Shown here: positions 34,289 through 42,990 of the stretch, piece after piece
How positions within the stretch are numbered: the first letter of the stretch is position 1
Layout of the letters: every line of letters starts with the position of its first letter
Assembly: GCA_030698225.1 (NCBI GenBank)
Contig: JAUYNR010000055.1
Span: forward strand, 1-55,924
Length of the DNA: 55,924 nucleotides
Reading direction: 5' to 3'
DNA from: Oxalobacteraceae bacterium
Lineage (GTDB): Bacteria; Pseudomonadota; Gammaproteobacteria; Burkholderiales; Burkholderiaceae_D
Position numbers and translations under genes: made by a program
The notes under the pieces: model-generated
The model's input: only the letters and a program-made list of their open reading frames with translations
What the model was told of the DNA's origin: nothing
Database searches by the model: none

Positions 34289-35362
34289 GTGAAGACACCG
34301 TTAATTTCATTGGCAGGATTGGATCTGCTGTCGTCGGCCGTGATTGTGCTCGACGCACAGGGTTGCATCATTTATGTCAATCCGGCGGCCGAGAATCTGC
34401 TGGAGAGTGCATCCCGCACCCTTATGGGGCAGGCTTTGACGGACCTGTTCCTTAATGGTGAAGAGCTGGAGACGGTTTTCCGGCAGGCGGTAGCGCACCA
34501 GTTTTCCGACAAGCGCCAGGACTTGACATTGCAGCGCACCGGACGCGAGCCTTTGTGCGTGGACAGCATCATCACCGCGCTCGATAGCGCCGAGATGCCG
34601 GTCTTGATCGAACTGCGCGAAAACGTGCAGCAGCTGAAGCTGGATCGGGAAGAGCGCATCATCGACCAGAGCCAGGCCAACAAGGAACTGATCCGCAATC
34701 TGGCGCACGAGATCAAGAATCCGCTGGGTGGCATCCGCGGCGCCGCGCAATTGCTGGAGCTGGAGCTGCCGGAGCGGCAACTGAAGGAATTGCGCGAATA
34801 CACCCAGGTCATCATCAAGGAAGCCGATCGCCTGCAAACCCTGGTGGACCGGTTGCTGGCGCCGCACCGGCGCCCGCACATCGTCGGCGACGTGAATATC
34901 CATGAAGTGTGCGAACGGGTGCGCAGCCTGATCGTGGCCGAATTCCCGCTCGGTTTGCGCATCAAGCGCGATTACGATCTCTCGATCCCGGAATTCCGGG
35001 GCGACAAGGAGCAACTGATTCAAGCGGTGCTGAATATCGCACACAACGCCGCCCACGCGCTGTCGGAGCGGATTCTGGCCGGCGACGCCGAGCTGATCAT
35101 CAAGACCCGGATCCTGCGCCAGGTCACTCTGGCCAAGGTGCGCTACAGGCTGGCATTAGACTTGCATATCATCGATAACGGACCGGGCATCCCGCCTGAA
35201 ATCCAGGACCGCATATTCTTCCCGCTGGTATCGGGCCGGGATGGCGGTAGCGGATTGGGGCTGACGCTGGCGCAAACATTCGTGCAGCAGCATCTGGGCG
35301 TGATCGAATGCGAAAGCCGGCCGGGATATACCGATTTCAGGATGCTGCTGCCGCTGCCATGA
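34289..35362 (+). CDS. glnL: nitrogen regulation sensor kinase NtrB
   Basis: NtrB (GlnL) phosphorylates or dephosphorylates NtrC in response to PII. The 357-residue protein has an N-terminal PAS domain (LDLLSSAVIVLDAQGCIIYV onward). The H-box follows with the phospho-His in NLAHEIKNPLGGIRGAAQLL, then the ATPase N-box (LNIAHNAAHAL) and G-boxes (IDNGPGIP, DGGSGLGLTLA). GTG 34289 with a GGGGGC ribosome site is preferred; an ATG 78 bases upstream would add a non-homologous leader. It is cytoplasmic and 62 nt upstream of ntrC. Confidence 0.93.
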   Translation: MKTPLISLAGLDLLSSAVIVLDAQGCIIYVNPAAENLLESASRTLMGQALTDLFLNGEELETVFRQAVAHQFSDKRQDLTLQRTGREPLCVDSIITALDSAEMPVLIELRENVQQLKLDREERIIDQSQANKELIRNLAHEIKNPLGGIRGAAQLLELELPERQLKELREYTQVIIKEADRLQTLVDRLLAPHRRPHIVGDVNIHEVCERVRSLIVAEFPLGLRIKRDYDLSIPEFRGDKEQLIQAVLNIAHNAAHALSERILAGDAELIIKTRILRQVTLAKVRYRLALDLHIIDNGPGIPPEIQDRIFFPLVSGRDGGSGLGLTLAQTFVQQHLGVIECESRPGYTDFRMLLPLP

Positions 35363-35423
35363 TGCTGTGGCGATGGCGGTTGCCATACAACGAGCGTCAA
35401 TAACGCAGGAACTACAAGAAACT

Positions 35424-36917
35424 ATGAAACCAATCTGGATTGTTGACGACGACGAATCGATACGCTGGGTGCTGGAAAAGGCGCTGGCGCGCGAAAACCT
35501 GAGCACCAGAAGTTTCACTAATGCGCGCGATGCGATTGCCGCGCTGGAGGTCGAGACGCCGCAGGTGCTGGTATCCGATATCCGCATGCCGGGCACTTCC
35601 GGCCTGGAATTGCTGCAGACCGTGAAGACCAAATATCCGGGTTTGCCGGTAATCATCATGACCGCGTTCTCGGATCTGGATTCTGCGGTCGCGGCTTTCC
35701 AGGGCGGCGCTTTCGAATATCTGGCCAAGCCGTTCGATCTGGAGAAGGCGGTCGAACTGATCCGCCGCGCGCTGGACGAAAGCCTGCGCGAGGCAAGTGC
35801 CCCGCAAATCATCACCGAGACGCCGGAAATCCTCGGCCAGGCGCCGGCGATGCAGGATGTGTTTCGCGCGATCGGCCGTCTCGCGCAATCGAATGTAACG
35901 GTGCTGATTACCGGTGAATCCGGCTCCGGCAAGGAACTGGTGGCGCGCGCGCTGCACAAGCACAGCCCGCGTGCCGCGCAGCCCTTCATCGCGCTGAATA
36001 CCGCGGCGATACCGAAGGATTTGCTGGAATCCGAACTGTTCGGCCATGAGCGCGGCGCATTTACCGGCGCCCAGACTTCGCGCCGCGGCCGCTTCGAACA
36101 AGCGGAAGGCGGCACGCTGTTCCTGGATGAAATCGGCGACATGCCGTTCGATTTGCAAACGCGTCTGTTGCGGGTGCTGTCGGACGGCCATTTTTACCGG
36201 GTCGGCGGTCATCAGCCGCAGAAAGCCAATGTGCGCGTGATCGCGGCCACCCATCAGAACCTGGAGCAGCGCGTCAGGGACGGGCTGTTCCGCGAGGATC
36301 TGTATCACCGCCTCAACGTGATCCGGCTGCGGCTGCCCAGCTTGCGGGAGCGGCGCGAGGATATTCCGCTGCTGACACGCTACTTTTTGGTGCAAAGCGC
36401 CAAACAGTTGGGGGTGGAAGCCAAGCGCATGTCGGAGCCGGCGATGCAGTTCCTCAGCGGCCTGGAATTGCCCGGCAATGTGCGCCAACTGGAGAACCTG
36501 TGCAACTGGATCACCGTGATGGCGCCGGGGCAAACGGTCGATGTCAAGGATTTGCCGCCCGATCTGGTCAGCACCCCGGCGGATGCTGTCGCTGTCGGGC
36601 TGCCGGTGGTCGAACGGCCGGCTGCCGGCTCGGCGCCGGCTTCCACGCATGCTGCTGGATTGCCCGCTCTGGCCACCGCAGAGACCGCCGCCTGCTGGCA
36701 AACCTTGCTGGAGTCGGAAGCGGCCAGCCTGCTGACATCCGAACAGCCGGACGTAATGGACGTGCTCAGCCGCAAGTTTGAATCGGTGCTGATCCGGGCC
36801 GCGCTAAAGCATACGCACGGACGCAAGAATGATGCGGCAGTGCGGCTCGGGATCGGCCGCAACACCATCACCCGCAAGATTCAGGAGCTCGGCATAGACG
36901 GTGCCAGCGACGATTAG
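35424..36917 (+). CDS. glnG: nitrogen regulation response regulator NtrC
   Basis: NtrC (GlnG) activates sigma-54 promoters for nitrogen assimilation. The 497-residue protein has a receiver domain with phospho-Asp52 (VLVSDIRMPG). A central AAA+ domain carries Walker A GESGSGKE, the GAFTGA loop that contacts sigma-54, and Walker B TLFLDEIGD. A Pro/Ala-rich linker and the C-terminal Fis-type HTH (RLGIGRNTITRKIQEL) complete it. It is likely to act on the sites 31800-31843. It is followed by repeat-rich DNA. Confidence 0.95.
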   Translation: MKPIWIVDDDESIRWVLEKALARENLSTRSFTNARDAIAALEVETPQVLVSDIRMPGTSGLELLQTVKTKYPGLPVIIMTAFSDLDSAVAAFQGGAFEYLAKPFDLEKAVELIRRALDESLREASAPQIITETPEILGQAPAMQDVFRAIGRLAQSNVTVLITGESGSGKELVARALHKHSPRAAQPFIALNTAAIPKDLLESELFGHERGAFTGAQTSRRGRFEQAEGGTLFLDEIGDMPFDLQTRLLRVLSDGHFYRVGGHQPQKANVRVIAATHQNLEQRVRDGLFREDLYHRLNVIRLRLPSLRERREDIPLLTRYFLVQSAKQLGVEAKRMSEPAMQFLSGLELPGNVRQLENLCNWITVMAPGQTVDVKDLPPDLVSTPADAVAVGLPVVERPAAGSAPASTHAAGLPALATAETAACWQTLLESEAASLLTSEQPDVMDVLSRKFESVLIRAALKHTHGRKNDAAVRLGIGRNTITRKIQELGIDGASDD

Positions 36918-36975
36918 GATTTTTGTGTATTGCTAACGGATCTACGCGCGGCGTATGTAAGACATGAAAAGCTTT

Positions 36976-37074
36976 GTCCACGAAAGACACGAAAAGCACG
37001 AAAGAATGCACGGCATTCTCTTTTCGACAGCGTTAGAGAAGATTTTTTTCGTGTCTTTCGTGTTTTTCGTGGAC
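36976..37074. repeat. CACGAAANN array pair downstream of ntrC
   Basis: A 99-bp dyad begins GTCCACGAAAGACACG and ends TTTTTCGTGGAC. Both arms are made of 9-nt CACGAAANN units. The loop contains a second perfect hairpin, AGAATGC-ACG-GCATTCT (37003-37019). When translated in frame on the minus strand the arms give repeated FRVFRG-like strings, a known sign of non-coding repeat DNA. Confidence 0.8.
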
Positions 37075-37112
37075 AGCGTTTTTTGACGCCCAGCATCAGT
37101 TGATAATATGCT

Positions 37113-37187
37113 GGAGTATATGTATTTTTACAGCCATTACCGCACATAAACAGTGCGGTATTTTAATTACAGTAATCAGTATATTCT
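37113..37187 (+). repeat. GGAGTAT dispersed intergenic repeat, copy C (long form)
   Basis: It starts GGAGTATATGTA, contains the best hairpin of the family (ACCGCAC-N7-GTGCGGT, with an extra C-G pair absent in other copies), and ends AGTATATTC. It lies 38 bp from the end of the CACGAAANN dyad and 14 bp from the end of the COG2509 gene. Confidence 0.8.
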
Positions 37188-37200
37188 CACTGCAATGCAC

Positions 37201-38817
37201 TCACAGGCTGGCGTTGAGGCTCAGCGCCAGCGCTTCGGCGACCCGGATGCCGTCCACCGCGGCCGACAGGATGCCGCCGGCATAACCGGCGCCTTCACCG
37301 GCCGGAAATAGCCCCCTGGTATTCAGGCTCTGCAAATCGTCGTCGTTGCGCTTGATGCGGATCGGCGACGAGGTGCGGGTCTCGACCCCGGTCAGCAGCG
37401 CGTCGTGCATAGCAAAGCCCCTGATCTGCTTGTCGAAGGCGGGGAAGGCTTCGCGCATCGCTTCGGTCGCGTAGTCTGGAATCGCGCCCGACAGGTCGCC
37501 CAACTGCACGCCCGGCTTATAGGATGGGATCACGCTGCCGAATTCGGTCGATGCGCGACCGGCAACAAAGTCGCCGACCAGTTGGCCGGGGGCCTGATAG
37601 GTGCCGCCGCCGAGCTCGAACGCACGCGACTCCCAGTGGCGCTGGAATGCGATGCCGGCCAGCGCATCGCCCGGATAATCGGCCGGCGTGATGCCGACCA
37701 CGATTGCGCTGTTGGCGTTGCGCTCGTTGCGCGAGTACTGGCTCATGCCGTTGGTGACCACCCGGCCCGGCTCCGACGTGGCCGCCACCACGGTGCCGCC
37801 CGGGCACATGCAGAAGCTGTAGACCGCACGGCCGTTGGCGCTGTGGTGTACCAACTTGTAATCGGCCGCGCCCAGGATAGGATTGCCGGCGTTCGGGCCG
37901 AAGCGGCATTGGTCGATCAGCGATTGCGGATGCTCGACCCGGAACCCGATCGAAAACGGCTTCGCTTCCACATACACGCCGCGCCGGTGCAGCATCTCGA
38001 AGGTGTCGCGCGCGCTGTGGCCGATCGCCAGCACCACATGCTGGGTTTCGATGCGTTCGCCACTGGCCAGCAGCACGCCCTGCACTTGGCCGTTTTCGAT
38101 CTCGATGTCGTCGACCCGGCTCTGGAAGCGGAAAGTCCCGCCCAGCGCTTCGATGGTGGCGCGCATCTGTTCCACCATTTTCACCAGGCGGAAGGTGCCG
38201 ATGTGTGGCTTGCTGACATACATGATCTCTGCCGGCGCACCGGCTTTGACGAACTCGGTCAGCACCTTGCGGCCCAGATGCTTGGGATCCTTGATCTGGC
38301 TGTACAGCTTGCCGTCCGAGAAAGTGCCGGCGCCGCCTTCGCCGAACTGCACGTTCGATTCCGGGTTCAGTTCTCCCTTGCGCCACAGGCCCCAGGTATC
38401 CTTGGTGCGTTCGCGCACCACCTTGCCGCGTTCCAGGATGATCGGATTGAATCCCATCTGCGCCAGAATCAGTCCCGCGAACAGCCCGCAGGGGCCGGTG
38501 CCGATGACCACCGGGCGCGCTTTGCTGGCATCGGCGCTGCCGCTGGCGTGGGTGACGAAATGGTAATTGGTGTCCGGAGTGGGACCAATATGGCGGTCTT
38601 CCTGCATGCGCTGCAGGATCGCCTGGTCGTCAGTGGTGACCACGTCGAGCGCATAAATCAATACGATAGCGCTTTTTTTGCGCGCGTCGTAGCTGCGTTT
38701 GAATACTGTATAGCCAACCAGCATCGCATCCGGAATCCCCAGCCGCGCCAGAATGGCGGCCTTGATGTCGGCGGCGGCATGATCCAGCGGCAGTTTTACT
38801 TCATTGAGTCGCAACAT
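37201..38817 (-). CDS. FAD-dependent dehydrogenase, COG2509 family
   Basis: The 538-residue protein has an N-terminal domain of about 90 residues, then a Rossmann FAD motif VVIGTGPCGLFAGLIL (about residues 104-119) and ILERGKVVRERT. The conserved QFGEGGAGTFSDGKLYSQI and AIGHSARDTF, then CMCPGGTVVAATSEPG and a C-terminal FAD loop LFPAGEGAGYAGGILSAAVDG, complete the family pattern. The family is widespread but its substrate is not established. ATG 38817 is chosen; two in-frame ATGs lie just upstream. Confidence 0.85.
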   Translation of the reverse strand: MLRLNEVKLPLDHAAADIKAAILARLGIPDAMLVGYTVFKRSYDARKKSAIVLIYALDVVTTDDQAILQRMQEDRHIGPTPDTNYHFVTHASGSADASKARPVVIGTGPCGLFAGLILAQMGFNPIILERGKVVRERTKDTWGLWRKGELNPESNVQFGEGGAGTFSDGKLYSQIKDPKHLGRKVLTEFVKAGAPAEIMYVSKPHIGTFRLVKMVEQMRATIEALGGTFRFQSRVDDIEIENGQVQGVLLASGERIETQHVVLAIGHSARDTFEMLHRRGVYVEAKPFSIGFRVEHPQSLIDQCRFGPNAGNPILGAADYKLVHHSANGRAVYSFCMCPGGTVVAATSEPGRVVTNGMSQYSRNERNANSAIVVGITPADYPGDALAGIAFQRHWESRAFELGGGTYQAPGQLVGDFVAGRASTEFGSVIPSYKPGVQLGDLSGAIPDYATEAMREAFPAFDKQIRGFAMHDALLTGVETRTSSPIRIKRNDDDLQSLNTRGLFPAGEGAGYAGGILSAAVDGIRVAEALALSLNASL

Positions 38818-39144
38818 AACCATCATCCATGTAATAAGGCCCGCTGCAGCAATGCCGGCAGCGGGCAGGGCGCTATTTTAACGCCACCGGCTGCGGCAAT
38901 CCCTAAAATGCTATATTCCCATGCTCAGATAAAAAACGGCCGTTTATCCATGCCCGCTACCCGCTCCGGACGCACCGGCTTGCGCCGCTTAACCGAGAAC
39001 AGGGCCATTTTTCAAATCCACATTTAATCCTCCGTGCAGTGCCGCATCCCAGGCAGAATGGAGCCGGAATGCAGTAATTTGACTTGCCTTTTGGAGTGGC
39101 ATCAAATACGCTGCGGCGCAGCATAACAATCTTTGGGTGGCCAA
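38818..39144. other. divergent control region, COG2509 gene / kup
   Basis: The 327-bp space contains the putative kup promoter (39079-39107) and two direct copies of TGGCATCAAA (39097-39106 and 39146-39155), the second at the kup start. No further ORF or RNA structure is recognised in it. Confidence 0.4.
39079..39107 (+). promoter_or_regulatory. possible kup promoter
   Basis: TTGACT (39079-39084) and TCAAAT (39102-39107) are 17 bp apart. The -35 is good (5/6), the -10 weaker (4/6). The start would be near 39114, about 31 nt before the chosen kup start. Confidence 0.45.
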
Positions 39145-41028
39145 TTGGCATCAAACAAACATCAACACAAGAGCAGTTTGGCGGCATTGACTCTGGCAGC
39201 CGTCGGTATCGTCTACGGCGACATCGGCACCAGTCCGCTGTACGCGATGAAAGAGGTTTTTTCTCCGCTGCACGGAGTCGCATTGAATCCGGCCAACCTG
39301 CTGGGTGTGGTTTCCCTGATTGTCTGGAGCCTGATTCTGGTGGTCTCGCTCAAGTACGTGACGCTGATGCTGCGGGCCGACAATCATGGCGAAGGCGGCA
39401 TCATGGCGCTGCTGACTCTGACCCTGTCTACGGTCGGCCCCTTGTCGCGCTGGCATTTCCCGTTGCTGGTGATCGGCATGTTCGGCGCCGCACTGTTTTT
39501 TGGCGACGGCATCATCACCCCGGCGATTTCAGTATTGTCCGCGATCGAGGGGCTGGAAGTGGCAACGCCGGCCTTCAAGCCGTACGTGGTGCCTTTGACG
39601 CTGGCCTTGCTGACCGGCTTGTATATGCTGCAAAAACAAGGCACTGCCGGCATCGGCAAATGGTTCGGCCCGATCATGGTGGTCTGGTTTACCGCCCTGG
39701 CCGGCATGGGTATCGTCAATATCATCGCCGCGCCGGAAATTCTGGCAGCCCTGAATCCGCTGCATGCGATCCGCTTTCTCAATGAGAACCGCTGGGTTGC
39801 CTTCGTCGCACTGGGGGCGATCGTACTGGTCGTGACCGGCGCCGAAGCGCTGTACGCCGACATGGGGCATTTCGGCCGCAAGCCGGTGCGCATGGCCTGG
39901 TTCTTCATCACCTTCCCGGCGCTGGCGCTGAATTATCTGGGCCAGGGTGGTTTGCTGCTGCATAACCCGGCGGCGGTCTCGAACCCTTTTTACCAGCAAC
40001 TCGGCGACTGGAGCATTTATCCGCTGATCGCCCTGTCGACAGTGGCAACCATCATTGCCTCGCAAGCCACTATTTCCGGCACCTATTCGATGGTCAAGCA
40101 AGCCATTGCGCTGGGTTTTCTGCCGCGCATGCAGATCGTTCACACCTCGTCGAAGGAAATCGGCCAGATCTACATGCCGCTGGTTAACTGGCTGCAGTGG
40201 GGCGCAGTCACGCTTGCGGTGCTTTTTTTCGGTTCGTCTTCCAACCTGGCGGCCGCCTACGGCATTGCGGTGACGGGCACCATGATAGCCACCACGGTGC
40301 TGACATTCTTTGTCATACGCTACGGATGGAAATACAATCTGGCGCTATGCATCGGCGCCACCAGCTTCTTTATCATTATTGACATTGCTTTCTTTGCAGC
40401 CAATGCACTCAAGATCCTGCATGGCGGCTGGTTCCCGTTATTGCTGGGCGCGGTCATGTTTACGGTGATGATGACCTGGAAAAACGGACGCGAACTGGTG
40501 CGCGCCAATCTGGAAAAACATGCGATTCCACTGGAGGATTTTCTGGCGTCGCTATTTACCGACCCGCCGATACGGGTACCCGGGGTGGCGATTTTCATGC
40601 GCGGTCCAAGCGACGGGGTGCCGCATGCAATGCTGCATAACCTGTCGCACAACAAGGTGCTGCACGAGCGGGTGGTATTCCTGACCGTGTACCAGCACGA
40701 TGTGCCGTGGGTGCCGTTCTCGGAACGCATCCAGATTCATGAGCTGGGACACAATTGCTATCAGGTTGACATGCATTACGGCTTCAAGAACGAGCCGGAT
40801 ATTCCGAAGGCGCTGGAATTGTCGAAACAGTACAACCTGGATTTCAACATGATGGAAACCTCGTTCTTCATCGCCCGACAGAACGTCATTGCGACACCGG
40901 GTTCCGGCATGGCGCTGTGGCGCGAACAACTTTTTGCCGGCATGTCGCGCAACGCCCGCGATGCTGCCGACTACTATCGGATCCCGGCCAACCGCGTCAT
41001 CGAGTTGGGTACGCAGGTCGAAATCTAG
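39145..41028 (+). CDS. kup: potassium uptake protein Kup
   Basis: Kup (TrkD) is a proton-coupled K+ permease. The 627-residue protein shows LAALTLAAVGIVYGDIGTSP, the family N-terminal signature, about 12 membrane segments up to residue 450, and a soluble C-terminal domain including GTEVEI-like ending (ELGTQVEI). The start is TTG 39145; an upstream TTG at 39133 is in frame but lacks a ribosome site, and no ATG precedes the signature. A GGGTGG stretch may act as a weak ribosome site. Confidence 0.94.
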   Translation: MASNKHQHKSSLAALTLAAVGIVYGDIGTSPLYAMKEVFSPLHGVALNPANLLGVVSLIVWSLILVVSLKYVTLMLRADNHGEGGIMALLTLTLSTVGPLSRWHFPLLVIGMFGAALFFGDGIITPAISVLSAIEGLEVATPAFKPYVVPLTLALLTGLYMLQKQGTAGIGKWFGPIMVVWFTALAGMGIVNIIAAPEILAALNPLHAIRFLNENRWVAFVALGAIVLVVTGAEALYADMGHFGRKPVRMAWFFITFPALALNYLGQGGLLLHNPAAVSNPFYQQLGDWSIYPLIALSTVATIIASQATISGTYSMVKQAIALGFLPRMQIVHTSSKEIGQIYMPLVNWLQWGAVTLAVLFFGSSSNLAAAYGIAVTGTMIATTVLTFFVIRYGWKYNLALCIGATSFFIIIDIAFFAANALKILHGGWFPLLLGAVMFTVMMTWKNGRELVRANLEKHAIPLEDFLASLFTDPPIRVPGVAIFMRGPSDGVPHAMLHNLSHNKVLHERVVFLTVYQHDVPWVPFSERIQIHELGHNCYQVDMHYGFKNEPDIPKALELSKQYNLDFNMMETSFFIARQNVIATPGSGMALWREQLFAGMSRNARDAADYYRIPANRVIELGTQVEI

Positions 41029-41054
41029 GACGGACACTGCGCTACAGACAGAAC

Positions 41055-41078
41055 GCTTGTCAAAGTGAATTGACAAGC
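41055..41078. other. perfect inverted repeat after kup
   Basis: GCTTGTCAA (41055-41063) and TTGACAAGC (41070-41078) form a 9-bp dyad with six bases between. No T tract follows. It may stop kup transcription weakly or act as an operator for the PA2779-like gene downstream. Confidence 0.45.
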
Positions 41079-41182
41079 AGTCCCGGCCTACATATGATGA
41101 AAATCCGTAGTCGGGTCCATGCGAAGCGGGGGAGTCCGCGGAGTTCCGCGGTTTTCAAGTTCTTACTTACCGGGAGAAAAAA

Positions 41183-41578
41183 ATGATCCGTAAGCTCAAG
41201 CAACTGTTGGTCTATGTTCTGGCAACATCCTTTCTATTCGTCGGATTCACGCAGTCGGTCCAGGCTGCGATGATCAGTACCGAGCAAGTGGTGGCGACGG
41301 CGAATGCCCAGCAGGAGCGGGCCAAGTTTGTGATGACATTGGATCGTCCTGAGGTGCAGGCCCAGCTTGAGAGATTCGGTATCAGCCAAGCCGACGCAGC
41401 AGACAGGATAGCGGCGTTGACCGATGCGGAGGTGGCATCCATGAGCCACCAGATCGATAGCCTGCCGGCCGGCGGCAATGCCATTATCGGCGCACTGATC
41501 TTCATTTTTGTCGTGCTGCTGGTGACAGACATCCTTGGCTTGACGAAGGTATTTCCGTTCACCCGTTCAGCTCGATAG
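41183..41578 (+). CDS. PA2779-family protein
   Basis: A 131-residue protein with a signal-like N-terminal segment (1-30, ending VQA), a short helical domain (VVATANAQQERAKFVMTLDR, LERFGISQADAADRIAALTD), and a C-terminal hydrophobic segment (about 98-120). The family is regularly encoded just before a PA2778-type peptidase, as here (2 nt apart). It is therefore likely to work with the peptidase at the cell envelope. Function is unknown. Confidence 0.83.
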   Translation: MIRKLKQLLVYVLATSFLFVGFTQSVQAAMISTEQVVATANAQQERAKFVMTLDRPEVQAQLERFGISQADAADRIAALTDAEVASMSHQIDSLPAGGNAIIGALIFIFVVLLVTDILGLTKVFPFTRSAR

Positions 41579-41580
41579 TA

Positions 41581-42549
41581 ATGATGCATCGCATCCTGGG
41601 TTCCCGACGCTGCTGGCTGCCGGGAATTTTCATGCTGCTGATTCTGTTGTCAGGATGCGCCACCCAGACCCGCGCATTGCTGGCTCGCACGCATCCCGAA
41701 TTGCCGTCGCAGCTTGAACTCAAGGCGACCCCTTTCTTCCCACAGGAGCTCTACCAATGCGGCCCGGCTGCGCTGGCCGCGTCATTGCGCGCGGCAGGCA
41801 TTCCGGTCGAACCCGAGACTCTGGTCGCGCAGGTGTATTTGCCGCAGCGCGAAGGCAGCCTGCAACTGGAGATGCTGGCTGCAGGACGCCGCAACGGGGC
41901 ACTCAGCCTGACTATCCCGGCGCGGCTGGACGCGCTGCTGGCCGAACTTGCCGGTGGAAATCCGGTACTGGTATTGCAGAACCTGAGTTTGCGATGGATA
42001 CCAGTGTGGCATTACGCAGTGGCGATCGGCTATGACCTTGCGCGGGGCGAGATCATTTTGCGCTCCGGCACCACCGAGCGTCTGGTGTTGCCGATGTCGA
42101 CTTTCGAGCACACCTGGGCGCGCAGCGGATATTGGGGCATGGTCACGTTGGCGCCGGGTAAATTACCGGCGACTGCAGAAGAGGCAACCATGCTCGATGC
42201 ACTGGTTGCATTTGAAAAGAACGGCAATGCCGCAGATGCGCATAAAGCCTATGCGGCGGCAGCGCAGCGCTGGCCCGGCAATCTGACCTTGCTGCTGGGG
42301 CTGGGCAATACTGCATATGGCGCAGGCAACCGCGTCGCCGCTGCCGATGCGTTTCGCCGCGCCGGCCGGCAGCATCCGGACAGTGCTCCCGCTTTCAATA
42401 ACCTGGCCGTGGTGCTGAGCGAACTCGGCCAACTGGACGACGCGCGCGCGGCCGCCGAAACAGCGCTGGCACTGGGCGGCCCGTGGCGCGCGGCGGCACT
42501 GGCGACCCTCGAATCGATCCAGGCAGCGAAACAACGCAAGATTCCCTGA
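41581..42549 (+). CDS. PA2778-family C39-like peptidase lipoprotein with TPR
   Basis: The 322-residue product begins with a lipoprotein signal ending LLILLSGC (lipobox). It then has a papain-like/C39 domain with the active Cys in FFPQELYQCGPAALAASLRA, the His in WHYAVAIGYD, and an Asp/Asn region after it. The C-terminal part holds TPR-like helices (ALVAFEKNGNAADAHKAYAA, LLGLGNTAYGAGNRVAAADA, PAFNNLAVVLSELGQLDDAR). It is probably outer-membrane-anchored and cleaves a periplasmic substrate. It pairs with the PA2779 gene. Confidence 0.85.
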   Translation: MMHRILGSRRCWLPGIFMLLILLSGCATQTRALLARTHPELPSQLELKATPFFPQELYQCGPAALAASLRAAGIPVEPETLVAQVYLPQREGSLQLEMLAAGRRNGALSLTIPARLDALLAELAGGNPVLVLQNLSLRWIPVWHYAVAIGYDLARGEIILRSGTTERLVLPMSTFEHTWARSGYWGMVTLAPGKLPATAEEATMLDALVAFEKNGNAADAHKAYAAAAQRWPGNLTLLLGLGNTAYGAGNRVAAADAFRRAGRQHPDSAPAFNNLAVVLSELGQLDDARAAAETALALGGPWRAAALATLESIQAAKQRKIP

Positions 42550-42564
42550 TTTATTCAAATATGT

Positions 42565-42640
42565 GGAGTATGCATAAAAAACATACAATTTCCGCATATA
42601 ATCATTGCGCCTGTTAAATATACAATATCCAGTATATTTC
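42565..42640 (+). repeat. GGAGTAT dispersed intergenic repeat, copy D (long form)
   Basis: Starts GGAGTATGCATA, core TCCGCATATAATCATTGCGC, tail TTAAATATACAAT and AGTATATTTC; 76 bp. Its core and tail are almost identical to copy A read on the other strand. It lies between the PA2778 gene and the polyol operon. Confidence 0.8.
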
Positions 42641-42900
42641 TTTGCCGGGTGCCGGATAATTTGCTGCCCCGCGTCTGGCCGGACGGAGCCGCCGTTTCGG
42701 CATCCCGGTGAAACTTCCTCGTTATCGCAACACTTTCGCGGGGCTGGCTGCCTCGCGATGACTTCTACTCCACCTTGCCTGATGCTCCACTAGCCGCTTC
42801 CGGTTTCCCGTCGGCGTTACCGTTTCCCACCTTAGGCGAAAACTTTGCCCGCACCGATTCGTGCGGGTACAGCCTGCTGCGCGCGTGACAAATACTGCAA
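42641..42900. other. unassigned GC-rich intergenic segment upstream of the polyol operon
   Basis: About 260 bp with no convincing ORF on either strand. It holds several short dyads, including CCCGCAC-GATT-type hairpin around 42848-42870 (CCGCAC/GTGCGG). It lies between repeat D and the AraC-type promoter. It could be a leader RNA, a decayed gene or an upstream regulatory region; nothing decisive is seen. Confidence 0.3.
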
Positions 42901-42941
42901 TGCCGGTATTTATCCCATGTTGATATTAATGCGTGCGAAAA

Positions 42942-42972
42942 AGTATTGGAGTTTGATTTCTGAGTATTGGAG
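42942..42972. promoter_or_regulatory. AraC-type direct repeats at the polyol operon promoter
   Basis: AGTATTGGAG occurs at 42942-42951 and again at 42963-42972, exactly 21 bp apart (two helical turns). This is the classic spacing of AraC I1-I2 half-sites. The second copy overlaps the -35 region of the putative promoter, as expected for class II AraC-type activation. The regulator is probably one of the two AraC proteins encoded at 49608-51366. Confidence 0.65.
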
Positions 42973-42990
42973 CGTATCGGAAGCGAATGC

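Noticed and set aside
35412..36701. Minus-strand ORF inside ntrC
   Set aside because: Antisense shadow of a well-conserved regulator.
36976..37074. CRISPR array
   Set aside because: Units are only 9 nt, directly abutting without spacers, and no cas genes are near.
36914..37147. Minus-strand ORF with FRAFRVFRG-like and PRKTRKTRKK strings
   Set aside because: It is a translation of the CACGAAANN palindrome; such strings are a known false-gene signature, and the frame overlaps both arms.
37405..39027. Long plus-strand ORF opposite the COG2509 gene
   Set aside because: It is antisense to a clear FAD protein with all motifs; the open frame results from GC-rich codon bias.
42641..42900. Cobalamin-type riboswitch
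   Set aside because: GGTGAAACTTCC resembles part of the B12 core, but the other conserved segments are missing.
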